Shown here piece by piece: positions 35,401 to 49,667 of a DNA stretch of 64,000 bases (the first letter of the stretch is position 1; each line of letters opens with the position of its first letter). The stretch is from Pisaster brevispinus (lineage: Eukaryota; Echinodermata; Asteroidea; Forcipulatida; Asteriidae). The stretch covers positions 12,603,684 to 12,667,683 of the forward strand of contig JAMKCF010000019.1 in the NCBI GenBank assembly GCA_023634235.1, written 5' to 3'. The notes under the pieces were generated by a model. The model worked only from the letters and a program-made list of their open reading frames with translations, ran no database searches and had not been told where the DNA came from. The position numbers and the translations under genes were made by a program.

Positions 35401-37517
35401 TCTTTGACCTCTGTGTACAAAAATCCCATTGGGGATGCTTTTGAGGAGCGTTCTGAGTAGCCCCACCTCCTGGTCATTTCCGCTATGAAGCTTGCCCTCC
35501 GGGTCGCCAAAAGTTTGATTTTCGGATGCAGGGATATCCAAGGCAGACTCAGGTACAAATTTTGTCTCTCTAGCATTTCTAGTTCATGAGTTATTCCCAA
35601 CCTTAGCTGAGAAATTATTCCGGACCTTTTTGTGTTGGCTTTTTCTCACCGGCGATGACGTAGGCATGTAATACGGTGGAGTTTCGGGCAGCCCTACTTC
35701 CAGGAGGCTGGCCTCGCCTACAAAATCCTGATCATAACGAAACTCAGGGCAGAGAGAGCCCTTGAGACGGGCTTTCCAATGGTGTAAAACTTGTGAAGAT
35801 CCAGTATTATTCTGAGGCTGATTTGACCGTGTTTACTTTGTCTTTTTTTCTTTGACAGCTCTGTGTACAAAAATCCCATTGGGGATGCTTTTGAGGAGCG
35901 TTCTGAGTAGCCCCACCTCCTGGTCATTTCCGCTATGAAGCTTGCCCTCCGGGTCGCCAAAAGATTGATTTTCGGATGCAGGGATATCCAAGGCAGACTC
36001 AGGTACAAATTTTGTCTCTCTAGCATTTCTAGTTCATGAGTTATTCCCAACCTTAGCTGAGAAATTATTCCGGACCTTTTTGTGCCGGCTTTTTCTCACC
36101 GGCGATGACGTAGGCATGTAATACGGTGGAGTTTCGGGCAGCCCTACTTCCAGGAAGCTGGCCTCGCCTACAAAATCCTGATCTTAACGAAACTCAGGGC
36201 AGAGAGAGCCCTTGAGACGGGCTTTCCAATGGTGTAAAACTTGTGAAGATCCAGTATTATTCTGAGGCTGATTTGACCGTGTTTACTTTGTCTTTTTTTC
36301 TTTGACAGCTCTGTGTACAAAAATCCCATTGGGGATGCTTTTGAGGAGCGTTCTGAGTAGCCCAACCTCCTGGTCATTTCCGCTATGAAGCTTGCCCTCC
36401 GGGTCGCCAAAAGTTTGATTTTCGGATGCAGGGATATCCAAGGCAGACTCAGGTACAAATTTTGTCTCTCTAGCATTTCTAGTTCATGAGTTATTCCCAA
36501 CCTTAGCTGAGAAATTATTCCGGACCTTTTTGTGCCGGCTTTTTCTCACCGGCGATGACGTAGGCATGTAATACGGTGGAGTTTCGGGCAGCCCTACTTC
36601 CAGGAGGCTGGCCTCGCCTACAAATTCCTGATCATAACGAAACTCAGGGCAGAGAGAGCCCTTGAGACGGGCTTTCCAATGGTGTAAAACTTGTGAAGAT
36701 CCAGTATTATTCTGAGGCTGATTTGACCGTGTTTACTTTGTCTTTTTTTCTTTGACAGCTCTGTGTACAAAAATCCCATTGGGGATGCTTTTGAGGAGCG
36801 TTCTGAGTAGCCCCACCTCCTGGTCATTTCCGCTATGAAGCTTGCCCTCTGGGTCGCCAAAAGTTTGATTTTCGGATGCAGGGATATCCAAGGCAGACTC
36901 AGGTACAAATTTTGTCTCTCTAGCATTTCTAGTTCATGAGTTATTCCCAACCTTAGCTGAGAAATTATTCCGGACCTTTTTGTGCCGGCTTTTTCTCACC
37001 GGCGATGACGTAGGCATGTAATACGGTGGAGTTTCGGGCAGCCCTACTTCCAGGAGGCTGGCCTCGCCTACAAAATCCTGATCATAACGAAACTCAGGGC
37101 AGAGAGAGCCCTTGAGACGGGCTTTCCAATGGTGTAAAACTTGTGAAGATCCAGTATTATTCTGAGGCTGATTTGACCGTGTTTACTTTGTCTTTTTTTC
37201 TTTGACAGCTCTGTGTACAAAAATCCCATTGGGGATGCTTTTGAGGAGCGTTCTGAGTAGCCCCACCTCCTGGTCATTTCCGCTATGAAGCTTGCCCTCC
37301 GGGTCGCCAAAAGTTTGATTTTCGGATGCAGGGATATCCAAGGCAGACTCAGGTACAAATTTTGTCTCTCTAGCATTTCTAGTTCATGAGTTATTCCCAA
37401 CCTTAGCTGAGAAATTATTCCGGACCTTTTTGTGCCGGCTTTTTCTCACCGGCGATGACGTAGGCATGTAATACGGTGGAGTTTCGGGCAGCCCTACTTC
37501 CAGGAAGCTGGCCTCGC
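29420..37517 (+). repeat. 18-monomer segmental duplication, copy B (8098 bp)
   Basis: This is the partner of 21772-29419. Markers: AAAAGTTAGATTTT twice (30118, 30568), ACTTAGTC (30889), GATGTGACC (33122), AAGCTTACCC (35043), CTTTGACCTCTG (35409), AAAAGATTG (35959), CCCAACCTCC (36362). It holds one extra monomer between about 33.4 and 34.4 kb, where two consecutive monomers have AAAATCTTGATC instead of one. A few single-base differences separate the copies (for example CGCCGGCAATGACG at 22151 against CGCCGGCGATGACG at 29799), so they are close but not identical. Confidence 0.9.
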
Positions 37518-38417
37518 CTACAAAATCCTGATCTTAACGAAACTCAGGGCAGAGAGAGCCCTTGAGACGGGCTTTCCAATGGTGTAAAACTTGTGAAGAT
37601 CCAGTATTATTCTGAGGCTGATTTGACCGTGTTTACTTTGTCTTTTTTTCTTTGACAGCTCTGTGTACAAAAATCCCATTGGGGATGCTTTTGAGGAGCG
37701 TTCTGAGTAGCCCCACCTCCTGGTCATTTCCGCTATGAAGCTTGCCCTCCGGGTCGCCGAAAGTTTGATTTTCGGATGCAGGGATATCCAAGGCAGACTC
37801 AGGTACAAATTTTGTCTCTCTAGCATTTCTAGTTCATGAGTTATTCCCAACCTTAGCTGAGAAATTATTCCGGACCTTTTTGTGCCGGCTTTATCTCACC
37901 GGCGATGACGTAGGCATGTAATACGGTGGAGTTTCGGGCAGCCCTACTTCCAGGAAGCTGGCCTCGCCTACAAAATCCTGATCTTAACGAAACTCAGGGC
38001 AGAGAGAGCCCTTGAGACGGGCTTTCCAATGGTGTAAAACTTGTGAAGATCCAGTATTATTCTGAGGCTGATTTGACCGTGTTTACTTTGTCTTTTTTTC
38101 TTTGACAGCTCTGTGTACAAAAATCCCATTGGGGATGCTTTTGAGGAGCGTTCTGAGTAGCCCCACCTCCTGGTCATTTCCGCTATGAAGCTTGCCCTCC
38201 GGGTCGCCAAAAGTTTGATTTTCGGATGCAGGGATATCCAAGGCAGACTCAGGTACAAATTTTGTCTCTCTAGCATTTCTAGTTCATGAGTTATTCCCAA
38301 CCTTAGCTGAGAAATTATTCCGGACCTTTTTGTGCCGGCTTTTTCTCACCGGCGATGACGTAGGCATGTAATACGGTGGAGTTTCGGGCAGCCCTACTTC
38401 CAGGAAGCTGGCCTCGC

Positions 38418-41400
38418 CTACAAAATCCTGATCTTAACGAAACTCAGGGCAGAGAGAGCCCTTGAGACGGGCTTTCCAATGGTGTAAAACTTGTGAAGAT
38501 CCAGTATTATTCTGAGGCTGATTTGACCGTGTTTACTTTGTCTTTTTTTCTTTGACAGCTCTGTGTACAAAAATCCCATTGGGGATGCTTTTGAGGAGCG
38601 TTCTGAGTAGCCCCACTTCCTGGTCATTTCCGCTATGAAGCTTGCCCTCCGGGTCGCTAAAAGTTTGATTTTCGGATGCAGGGATATCCAAGGCAGACTC
38701 AGGTACAAATTTTGTCTCTCTAGCATTTCTAGTTCATGAGTTATTCCCAACCTTAGCTGAGAAATTATTCCGGACCTTTTTGTGCCGGCTTTTTCTCACC
38801 GGCGATGACGTAGGCATGTAATACGGTGGAGTTTCGGGCAGCCCTACTTCCAGGAAGCTGGCCTCGCCTACAAAATCGTGATCTTAACGAAACTCAGGGC
38901 AGAGAGAGCCCTTGAGACGGGCTTTCCAATGGTGTAAAACTTGTGAAGATCCAGTATTATTCTGAGGCTGATTTGACCGTGTTTACTTTGTCTTTTTTTC
39001 TTTGACAGCTCTGTGTACAAAAATCCCATTGGGGATGCTTTTGAGGAGCGTTCTGAGTAGCCCCACCTCCTGGTCATTTCCGCTATGAAGCTTGCCCTCC
39101 GGGTCGCTAAAAGTTTGATTTTCGGATGCAGGGATATCCAAGGCAGACTCAGGTACAAATTTTGTCTCTCTAGCATTTCTAGTTCATGAGTTATTCCCAA
39201 CCTTAGCTGAGAAATTATTCCGGACCTTTTTGTGCCGGCTTTTTCTCACCGGCGATGACGTAGGCATGTAATACGGTGGAGTTTCGGGCAGCCCTACTTC
39301 CAGGAGGCTGGCCTCGCCTACAAAATCCTGATCATAACGAAACTCAAGGCAGAGAGAGCCCTTGAGACGGGCTTTCCAATGGTGTAAAACATGTGAAGAT
39401 CCAGTATTATTCTGAGGCTGATTTGACCGTGTTTACTTTGTCTTTTTTTCTTTGACAGCTCTGTGTACAAAAATCCCATTGGGGATGCTTTTGAGGAGCG
39501 TTCTGAGTAGCCCCACCTCCTGGTCATTTCCGCTATGAAGCTTGCCCTCCGGGTCGCCAAAAGTTTGATTTTCGGATGCAGGGATATCCAAGGCAGACTC
39601 AGGTACAAATTTTGTCTCTCTAGCATTTCTAGTTCATGAGTTATTCCCAACCTTAGCTGAGAAATTATTCCGGACCTTTTTGTGCCGGCTTTTTCTCACC
39701 GGCGATGACGTAGGCATGTAATACGGTGGAGTTTCGGGCAGCCCTACTTCCAGGAAGCTGGCCTCGCCTACAAAATCCTGATCATAACGAAACACAGGGC
39801 AGAGAGAGCCCTTGAGACGGGCTTTCCAATGGTGTAAAACTTGTGAAGATCCAGTATTATTCTGAGGCTGATTTGACCGTGTTTACTTTGTCTTTTTTTC
39901 TTCGACAGCTCTGTGTACAAAAATCCCATTGGGGATGCTTTTGAGGAGCGTTCTGAGTAGCCCCACCTCCTGGTCATTTCCGCTATGAAGCTTGCCCTCC
40001 GGGTCGCCAAAAGTTTGATTTTCGGATGCAGGGATATCCAAGGCAGACTCAGGTACAAATTTTGTCTCTCTAGCATTTCTAGTTCATGAGTTATTCCCAA
40101 CCTTAGCTGAGAAATTATTCCGGACCTTTTTGTGCCGGCTTTTTCTCACCGGCGATGACGTAGGCATGTAATACGGTGGAGTTTCGGGCAGCCCTACTTC
40201 CAGGAAGCTGGCCTCGCCTACAAAATCCTGATCTTAACGAAACTCAGGGCAGAGAGAGCCCTTGAGACGGGCTTTCCAATGGTGTAAAACTTGTGAAGAT
40301 CCAGTATTATTCTGAGGCTGATTTGACCGTGTTTACTTTGTCTTTTTTTCTTTGACAGCTCTGTGTACAAAAATCCCATTGGGGATGCTTTTGAGGAGCG
40401 TTCTGAGTAGCCCCACCTCCTGGTCATTTCCGCTATGAAGCTTGCCCTCCGGGTCGCCAAAAGTTTGATTTTCGGATGCAGGGATATCCAAGGCAGACTC
40501 AGGTACAAATTTTGTCTCTCTAGCATTTCTAGTTCATGAGTTATTCCCAACCTTAGCTGAGAAATTATTCCGGACCTTTTTGTGCCGGCTTTTTCTCACC
40601 GGCGATGACGTAGGCATGTAATACGGTGGAGTTTCGGGCAGCCCTACTTCCAGGAAGCTGGCCTCACCTACAAAATCCTGATCATAACGAAACTCAGGGC
40701 AGAGAGAGCCCTTGAGACGGGCTTTCCAATGGTGTAAAACTTGTGAAGATCCAGTATTATTCTGAGGCTGATTTGACCGTGTTTACTTTGTCTTTTTTTC
40801 TTCGACAGCTCTGTGTACAAAAATCCCATTGGGGATGCTTTTGAGGAGCGTTCTGAGTAGCCCCACCTCCTGGTCATTTCCGCTATGAAGCTTGCCCTCC
40901 GGGTCGCTAAAAGTTTGATTTTCGGATGCAGGGATATCCAAGGCAGACTCAGGTACAAATTTTGTCTCTCTAGCATTTCTAGTTCATGAGTTATTCCCAA
41001 CCTTAGCTGAGAAATTATTCCGGACCTTTTTGTGCCGGCTTTTTCTCACCGGCGATGACGTAGGCATGTAATACGGTGGAGTTTCGGGCAGCCCTACTTC
41101 CAGGAAGCTGGCCTCGCCTACAAAATCCTGATCTTAACGAAACTCAGGGCAGAGAGAGCCCTTGAGACGGGCTTTCCAATGGTGTAAAACTTGTGAAGAT
41201 CCAGTATTATTCTGAGGCTGATTTGACCGTGTTTACTTTGTCTTTTTTTCTTTGACAGCTCTGTGTACAAAAATCCCATTGGGGATGCTTTTGAGGAGCG
41301 TTCTGAGTAGCCCCACCTCCTGGTCATTTCCGCTATGAAGCTTGCCCTCCGGGTCGCCAAAAGTTTGATTTTCGGATGCAGGGATATCCAAGGCAGACTC

Positions 41401-44400
41401 AGGTACAAATTTTGTCTCTCTAGCATTTCTAGTTCATGAGTTATTCCCAACCTTAGCTGAGAAATTATTCCGGACCTTTTTGTGCCGGCTTTTTCTCACC
41501 GGCGATGACGTAGGCATGTAATACGGTGGAGTTTCGGGCAGCCCTACTTCCAGGAAGCTGGCCTCGCCTACAAAATCCTGATCTTAACGAAACTCAGGGC
41601 AGAGAGAGCCCTTGAGACGGGCTTTCCAATGGTGTAAAACTTGTGAAGATCCAGTATTATTCTGAGGCTGATTTGACCGTGTTTACTTTGTCTTTTTTTC
41701 TTTGACAGCTCTGTGTACAAAAATCCCATTGGGGATGCTTTTGAGGAGCGTTCTGAGTAGCCCCACTTCCTGGTCATTTCCGCTATGAAGCTTGCCCTCC
41801 GGGTCGCTAAAAGTTTGATTTTCGGATGCAGGGATATCCAAGGCAGACTCAGGTACAAATTTTGTCTCTCTAGCATTTCTAGTTCATGAGTTATTCCCAA
41901 CCTTAGCTGAGAAATTATTCCGGACCTTTTTGTGCCGGCTTTTTCTCACCGGCGATGACGTAGGCATGTAATACGGTGGAGTTTCGGGCAGCCCTACTTC
42001 CAGGAAGCTGGCCTCGCCTACAAAATCCTGATCTTAACGAAACTCAGGGCAGAGAGAGCCCTTGAGACGGGCTTTCCAATGGTGTAAAACTTGTGAAGAT
42101 CCAGTATTATTCTGAGGCTGATTTGACCGTGTTTACTTTGTCTTTTTTTCTTTGACAGCTCTGTGTACAAAAATCCCATTGGGGATGCTTTTGAGGAGCG
42201 TTCTGAGTAGCCCCACCTCCTGGTCATTTCCGCTATGAAGCTTGCCCTCCGGGTCGCTAAAAGTTTGATTTTCGGATGCAGGGATATCCAAGGCAGACTC
42301 AGGTACAAATTTTGTCTCTCTAGCATTTCTAGTTCATGAGTTATTCCCAACCTTAGCTGAGAAATTATTCCGGACCTTTTTGTGCCGGCTTTTTCTCACC
42401 GGCGATGACGTAGGCATGTAATACGGTGGAGTTTCGGGCAGCCCTACTTCCAGGAGGCTGGCCTCGCCTACAAAATCCTGATCATAACGAAACTCAAGGC
42501 AGAGAGAGCCCTTGAGACGGGCTTTCCAATGGTGTAAAACTTGTGAAGATCCAGTATTATTCTGAGGCTGATTTGACCGTGTTTACTTTGTCTTTTTTTC
42601 TTTGACAGCTCTGTGTACAAAAATCCCATTGGGGATGCTTTTGAGGAGCGTTCTGAGTAGCCCCACCTCCTGGTCATTTCCGCTATGAAGCTTGCCCTCC
42701 GGGTCGCCAAAAGTTTGATTTTCGGATGCAGGGATATCCAAGGCAGACTCAGGTACAAATTTTGTCTCTCTAGCATTTCTAGTTCATGAGTTATTCCCAA
42801 CCTTAGCTGAGAAATTATTCCGGACCTTTTTGTGCCGGCTTTTTCTCACCGGCGATGACGTAGGCATGTAATACGGTGGAGTTTCGGGCAGCCCTACTTC
42901 CAGGAAGCTGGCCTCGCCTACAAAATCCTGATCATAACGAAACACAAGGCAGAGAGAGCCCTTGAGACGGGCTTTCCAATGGTGTAAAACTTGTGAAGAT
43001 CCAGTATTATTCTGAGGCTGATTTGACCGTGTTTACTTTGTCTTTTTTTCTTCGACAGCTCTGTGTACAAAAATCCCATTGGGGATGCTTTTGAGGAGCG
43101 TTCTGAGTAGCCCCACCTCCTGGTCATTTCCGCTATGAAGCTTACCCTCCGGGTCGCCAAAAGTTTGATTTTCGGATGCAGGGATATCCAAGGCAGACTC
43201 AGGTACAAATTTTGTCTCTCTAGCATTTCTAGTTCATGAGTTATTCCCAACCTTAGCTGAGAAATTATTCCGGACCTTTTTGTGCCGGCTTTTTCTCACC
43301 GGCGATGACGTAGGCATGTAATACGGTGGAGTTTCGGGCAGCCCTACTTCCAGGAAGCTGGCCTCGCCTACAAAATCCTGATCTTAACGAAACTCAGGGC
43401 AGAGAGAGCCCTTGAGACGGGCTTTCCAATGGTGTAAAACTTGTGAAGATCCAGTATTATTCTGAGGCTGATTTGACCGTGTTTACTTTGTCTTTTTTTC
43501 TTTGACAGCTCTGTGTACAAAAATCCCATTGGGGATGCTTTTGAGGAGCGTTCTGAGTAGCCCCACCTCCTGGTCATTTCCGCTATGAAGCTTGCCCTCC
43601 GGGTTGCCAAAAGTTTGATTTTCGGATGCAGGGATATCCAAGGCAGACTCAGGTACAAATTTTGTCTCTCTAGCATTTCTAGTTCATGAGTTATTCCCAA
43701 CCTTAGCTGAGAAATTATTCCGGACCTTTTTGTGCCGGCTTTTTCTCACCGGCGATGACGTAGGCATGTAATACGGTGGAGTTTCGGGCAGCCCTACTTC
43801 CAGGAAGCTGGCCTCACCTACAAAATCCTGATCATAACGAAACTCAGGGCAGAGAGAGCCCTTGAGACGGGCTTTCCAATGGTGTAAAACTTGTGAAGAT
43901 CCAGTATTATTCTGAGGCTGATTTGACCGTGTTTACTTTGTCTTTTTTTCTTCGACAGCTCTGTGTACAAAAATCCCATTGGGGATGCTTTTGAGGAGCG
44001 TTCTGAGTAGCCCCACCTCCTGGTCATTTCCGCTATGAAGCTTGCCCTCCGGGTCGCTAAAAGTTTGATTTTCGGATGCAGGGATATCCAAGGCAGACTC
44101 AGGTACAAATTTTGTCTCTCTAGCATTTCTAGTTCATGAGTTATTCCCAACCTTAGCTGAGAAATTATTCCGGACCTTTTTGTGCCGGCTTTTTCTCACC
44201 GGCGATGACGTAGGCATGTAATACGGTGGAGTTTCGGGCAGCCCTACTTCCAGGAAGCTGGCCTCGCCTACAAAATCCTGATCTTAACGAAACTCAGGGC
44301 AGAGAGAGCCCTTGAGACGGGCTTTCCAATGGTGTAAAACTTGTGAAGATCCAGTATTATTCTGAGGCTGATTTGACCGTGTTTACTTTGTCTTTTTTTC

Positions 44401-47400
44401 TTTGACAGCTCTGTGTACAAAAATCCCATTGGGGATGCTTTTGAGGAGCGTTCTGAGTAGCCCCACCTCCTGGTCATTTCCGCTATGAAGCTTGCCCTCC
44501 GGGTCGCCAAAAGTTTGATTTTCGGATGCAGGGATATCCAAGGCAGACTCAGGTACAAATTTTGTCTCTCTAGCATTTCTAGTTCATGAGTTATTCCCAA
44601 CCTTAGCTGAGAAATTATTCCGGACCTTTTTGTGCCGGCTTTTTCTCACCGGCGATGACGTAGGCATGTAATACGGTGGAGTTTCGGGCAGCCCTACTTC
44701 CAGGAGGCTGGCCTCGCCTACAAAATCCTGATCTTAACGAAACTCAGGGCAGAGAGAGCCCTTGAGACGGGCTTTCCAATGGTGTAAAACTTGTGAAGAT
44801 CCAGTATTATTCTGAGGCTGATTTGACCGTGTTTACTTTGTCTTTTTTTCTTTGACAGCTCTGTGTACAAAAATCCCATTGGGGATGCTTTTGAGGAGCG
44901 TTCTGAGTAGCCCCACCTCCTTGTCATTTCCGCTATGAAGCTTGCCCTCCGGGTCGCCAAAAGTTTGATTTTCGGATGCAGGGATATCCAAGGCAGACTC
45001 AGGTACAAATTTTGTCTCTCTAGCATTTCTAGTTCATGAGTTATTCCCAACCTTAGCTGAGAAATTATTCCGGACCTTTTTGTGCCGGCTTTTTCTCACC
45101 GGCGATGACGTAGGCATGTAATACGGTGGAGTTTCGGGCAGCCCTACTTCCAGGAAGCTGGCCTCGCCTACAAAATCCTGATCTTAACGAAACTCAGGGC
45201 AGAGAGAGCCCTTGAGACGGGCTTTCCAATGGTGTAAAACTTGTGAAGATCCAGTATTATTCTGAGGCTGATTTGACCGTGTTTACTTTGTCTTTTTTTC
45301 TTTGACAGCTCTGTGTACAAAAATCCCATTGGGGATGCTTTTGAGGAGCGTTCTGAGTAGCCCCACCTCCTGGTCATTTCCGCTATGAAGCTTGCCCTCC
45401 GGGTCGCCAAAAGTTTGATTTTCGGATGCAGGGATATCCAAGGCAGACTCAGGTACAAATTTTGTCTCTCTAGCATTTCTAGTTCATGAGTTATTCCCAA
45501 CCTTAGCTGAGAAATTATTCCGGACCTTTTCGTGCCGGCTTTTTCTCACCGGCGATGACGTAGGCATGTAATACGGTGGAGTTTCGGGCAGCCCTACTTC
45601 CAGGAAGCTGGCCTCGCCTACAAAATCTTGATCTTAACGAAACTCAGGGCAGAGAGAGCCCTTGAGACGGGCTTTCCAATGGTGTAAAACTTGTGAAGAT
45701 CCAGTATTATTCTGAGGCTGATTTGACCGTGTTTACTTTGTCTTTTTTTCTTTGACAGCTCTGTGTACAAAAATCCCATTGGGGATGCTTTTGAGGAGCG
45801 TTCTGAGTAGCCCCACTTCCTGGTCATTTCCGCTATGAAGCTTGCCCTCCGGGTCGCCAAAAATTTGATTTTCGGATGCAGGGATATCCAAGGCAGACTC
45901 AGGTACAAATTTTGTCTCTCTAGCATTTCTAGTTCATGAGTTATTCCCAACCTTAGCTGAGAAATTATTCCGGACCTTTTTGTGCCGGCTTTTTCTCACC
46001 GGCGATGACGTAGGCATGTAATACGGTGGAGTTTCGGGCAGCCCTACTTCCAGGAAGCTGGCCTCGCCTACAAAATCCTGATCTTAACGAAACTCAGGGC
46101 AGAGAGAGCCCTTGAGACGGGCTTTCCAATGGTGTAAAACTTGTGAAGATCCAGTATTATTCTGAGGCTGATTTGACCGTGTTTACTTTGTCTTTTTTTC
46201 TTTGACAGCTCTGTGTACAAAAATCCCATTGGGGATGCTTTTGAGGAGCGTTCTGAGTAGCCCCACCTCCTGGTCATTTCCGCTATGAAGCTTGCCCTCC
46301 GGGTCGCTAAAAGTTTGATTTTCGGATGCAGGGATATCCAAGGCAGACTCAGGTACAAATTTTGTCTCTCTAGCATTTCTAGTTCATGAGTTATTCCCAA
46401 CCTTAGCTGAGAAATTATTCCGGACCTTTTTGTGCCGGCTTTTTCTCACCGGCGATGACGTAGGCATGTAATACGGTGGAGTTTCGGGCAGCCCTACTTC
46501 CAGGAGGCTGGCCTCGCCTACAAAATCCTGATCATAACGAAACTCAAGGCAGAGAGAGCCCTTGAGACGGGCTTTCCAATGGTGTAAAACTTGTGAAGAT
46601 CCAGTATTATTCTGAGGCTGATTTGACCGTGTTTACTTTGTCTTTTTTTCTTTGACAGCTCTGTGTACAAAAATCCCATTGGGGATGCTTTTGAGGAGCG
46701 TTCTGAGTAGCCCCACCTCCTGGTCATTTCCGCTATGAAGCTTGCCCTCCGGGTCGCCAAAAGTTTGATTTTCGGATGCAGGGATATCCAAGGCAGACTC
46801 AGGTACAAATTTTGTCTCTCTAGCATTTCTAGTTCATGAGTTATTCCCAACCTTAGCTGAGAAATTATTCCGGACCTTTTTGTGCCGGCTTTTTCTCACC
46901 GGCGATGACGTAGGCATGTAATACGGTGGAGTTTCGGGCAGCCCTACTTCCAGGAAGCTGGCCTCGCCTACAAAATCCTGATCATAACGAAACACAAGGC
47001 AGAGAGAGCCCTTGAGACGGGCTTTCCAATGGTGTAAAACTTGTGAAGATCCAGTATTATTCTGAGGCTGATTTGACCGTGTTTACTTTGTCTTTTTTTC
47101 TTCGACAGCTCTGTGTACAAAAATCCCATTGGGGATGCTTTTGAGGAGCGTTCTGAGTAGCCCCACCTCCTGGTCATTTCCGCTATGAAGCTTGCCCTCC
47201 GGGTCGCCAAAAGTTTGATTTTCGGATGCAGGGATATCCAAGGCAGACTCAGGTACAAATTTTGTCTCTCTAGCATTTCTAGTTCATGAGTTATTCCCAA
47301 CCTTAGCTGAGAAATTATTCCGGACCTTTTTGTGCCGGCTTTTTCTCACCGGCGATGACGTAGGCATGTAATACGGTGGAGTTTCGGGCAGCCCTACTTC

Positions 47401-49667
47401 CAGGAAGCTGGCCTCGCCTACAAAATCCTGATCTTAACGAAACTCAGGGCAGAGAGAGCCCTTGAGACGGGCTTTCCAATGGTGTAAAACTTGTGAAGAT
47501 CCAGTATTATTCTGAGGCTGATTTGACCGTGTTTACTTTGTCTTTTTTTCTTTGACAGCTCTGTGTACAAAAATCCCATTGGGGATGCTTTTGAGGAGCG
47601 TTCTGAGTAGCCCCACCTCCTGGTCATTTCCGCTATGAAGCTTGCCCTCCGGGTTGCCAAAAGTTTGATTTTCGGATGCAGGGATATCCAAGGCAGACTC
47701 AGGTACAAATTTTGTCTCTCTAGCATTTCTAGTTCATGAGTTATTCCCAACCTTAGCTGAGAAATTATTCCGGACCTTTTTGTGCCGGCTTTTTCTCACC
47801 GGCGATGACGTAGGCATGTAATACGGTGGAGTTTCGGGCAGCCCTACTTCCAGGAAGCTGGCCTCACCTACAAAATCCTGATCATAACGAAACTCAGGGC
47901 AGAGAGAGCCCTTGAGACGGGCTTTCCAATGGTGTAAAACTTGTGAAGATCCAGTATTATTCTGAGGCTGATTTGACCGTGTTTACTTTGTCTTTTTTTC
48001 TTCGACAGCTCTGTGTACAAAAATCCCATTGGGGATGCTTTTGAGGAGCGTTCTGAGTAGCCCCACCTCCTGGTCATTTCCGCTATGAAGCTTGCCCTCC
48101 GGGTCGCTAAAAGTTTGATTTTCGGATGCAGGGATATCCAAGGCAGACTCAGGTACAAATTTTGTCTCTCTAGCATTTCTAGTTCATGAGTTATTCCCAA
48201 CCTTAGCTGAGAAATTATTCCGGACCTTTTTGTGCCGGCTTTTTCTCACCGGCGATGACGTAGGCATGTAATACGGTGGAGTTTCGGGCAGCCCTACTTC
48301 CAGGAAGCTGGCCTCGCCTACAAAATCCTGATCTTAACGAAACTCAGGGCAGAGAGAGCCCTTGAGACGGGCTTTCCAATGGTGTAAAACTTGTGAAGAT
48401 CCAGTATTATTCTGAGGCTGATTTGACCGTGTTTACTTTGTCTTTTTTTCTTTGACAGCTCTGTGTACAAAAATCCCATTGGGGATGCTTTTGAGGAGCG
48501 TTCTGAGTAGCCCCACCTCCTGGTCATTTCCGCTATGAAGCTTGCCCTCCGGGTCGCCAAAAGTTTGATTTTCGGATGCAGGGATATCCAAGGCAGACTC
48601 AGGTACAAATTTTGTCTCTCTAGCATTTCTAGTTCATGAGTTATTCCCAACCTTAGCTGAGAAATTATTCCGGACCTTTTTGTGCCGGCTTTTTCTCACC
48701 GGCGATGACGTAGGCATGTAATACGGTGGAGTTTCGGGCAGCCCTACTTCCAGGAGGCTGGCCTCGCCTACAAAATCCTGATCTTAACGAAACTCAGGGC
48801 AGAGAGAGCCCTTGAGACGGGCTTTCCAATGGTGTAAAACTTGTGAAGATCCAGTATTATTCTGAGGCTGATTTGACCGTGTTTACTTTGTCTTTTTTTC
48901 TTTGACAGCTCTGTGTACAAAAATCCCATTGGGGATGCTTTTGAGGAGCGTTCTGAGTAGCCCCACCTCCTTGTCATTTCCGCTATGAAGCTTGCCCTCC
49001 GGGTCGCCAAAAGTTTGATTTTCGGATGCAGGGATATCCAAGGCAGACTCAGGTACAAATTTTGTCTCTCTAGCATTTCTAGTTCATGAGTTATTCCCAA
49101 CCTTAGCTGAGAAATTATTCCGGACCTTTTTGTGCCGGCTTTTTCTCACCGGCGATGACGTAGGCATGTAATACGGTGGAGTTTCGGGCAGCCCTACTTC
49201 CAGGAAGCTGGCCTCGCCTACAAAATCCTGATCTTAACGAAACTCAGGGCAGAGAGAGCCCTTGAGACGGGCTTTCCAATGGTGTAAAACTTGTGAAGAT
49301 CCAGTATTATTCTGAGGCTGATTTGACCGTGTTTACTTTGTCTTTTTTTCTTTGACAGCTCTGTGTACAAAAATCCCATTGGGGATGCTTTTGAGGAGCG
49401 TTCTGAGTAGCCCCACCTCCTGGTCATTTCCGCTATGAAGCTTGCCCTCCGGGTCGCCAAAAGTTTGATTTTCGGATGCAGGGATATCCAAGGCAGACTC
49501 AGGTACAAATTTTGTCTCTCTAGCATTTCTAGTTCATGAGTTATTCCCAACCTTAGCTGAGAAATTATTCCGGACCTTTTCGTGCCGGCTTTTTCTCACC
49601 GGCGATGACGTAGGCATGTAATACGGTGGAGTTTCGGGCAGCCCTACTTCCAGGAAGCTGGCCTCGC
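38418..49667 (+). repeat. 7-, 9- and 9-monomer higher-order repeats in a row
   Basis: A unit of seven monomers (38418-41567, 3150 bp) is followed by two units of nine (41568-45617 and 45618-49667, 4050 bp each). CCCCACTTCC marks the start of each (38611, 41761, 45811, then 49861). GATCATAACGAAACACA with TTTCTTCGACAG marks another position (39781, 42931, 46981). CTGGCCTCACC marks a third (40660, 43810, 47860). The two nine-monomer units also share CTCCTTGTCATT (44918, 48968), GGGTTGCCAAAAG (43601, 47651) and CTTTTCGTGCCGG (45527, 49577), all exactly 4050 apart. The extra two monomers of the nine-unit sit before the next CCCCACTTCC monomer. Confidence 0.9.
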
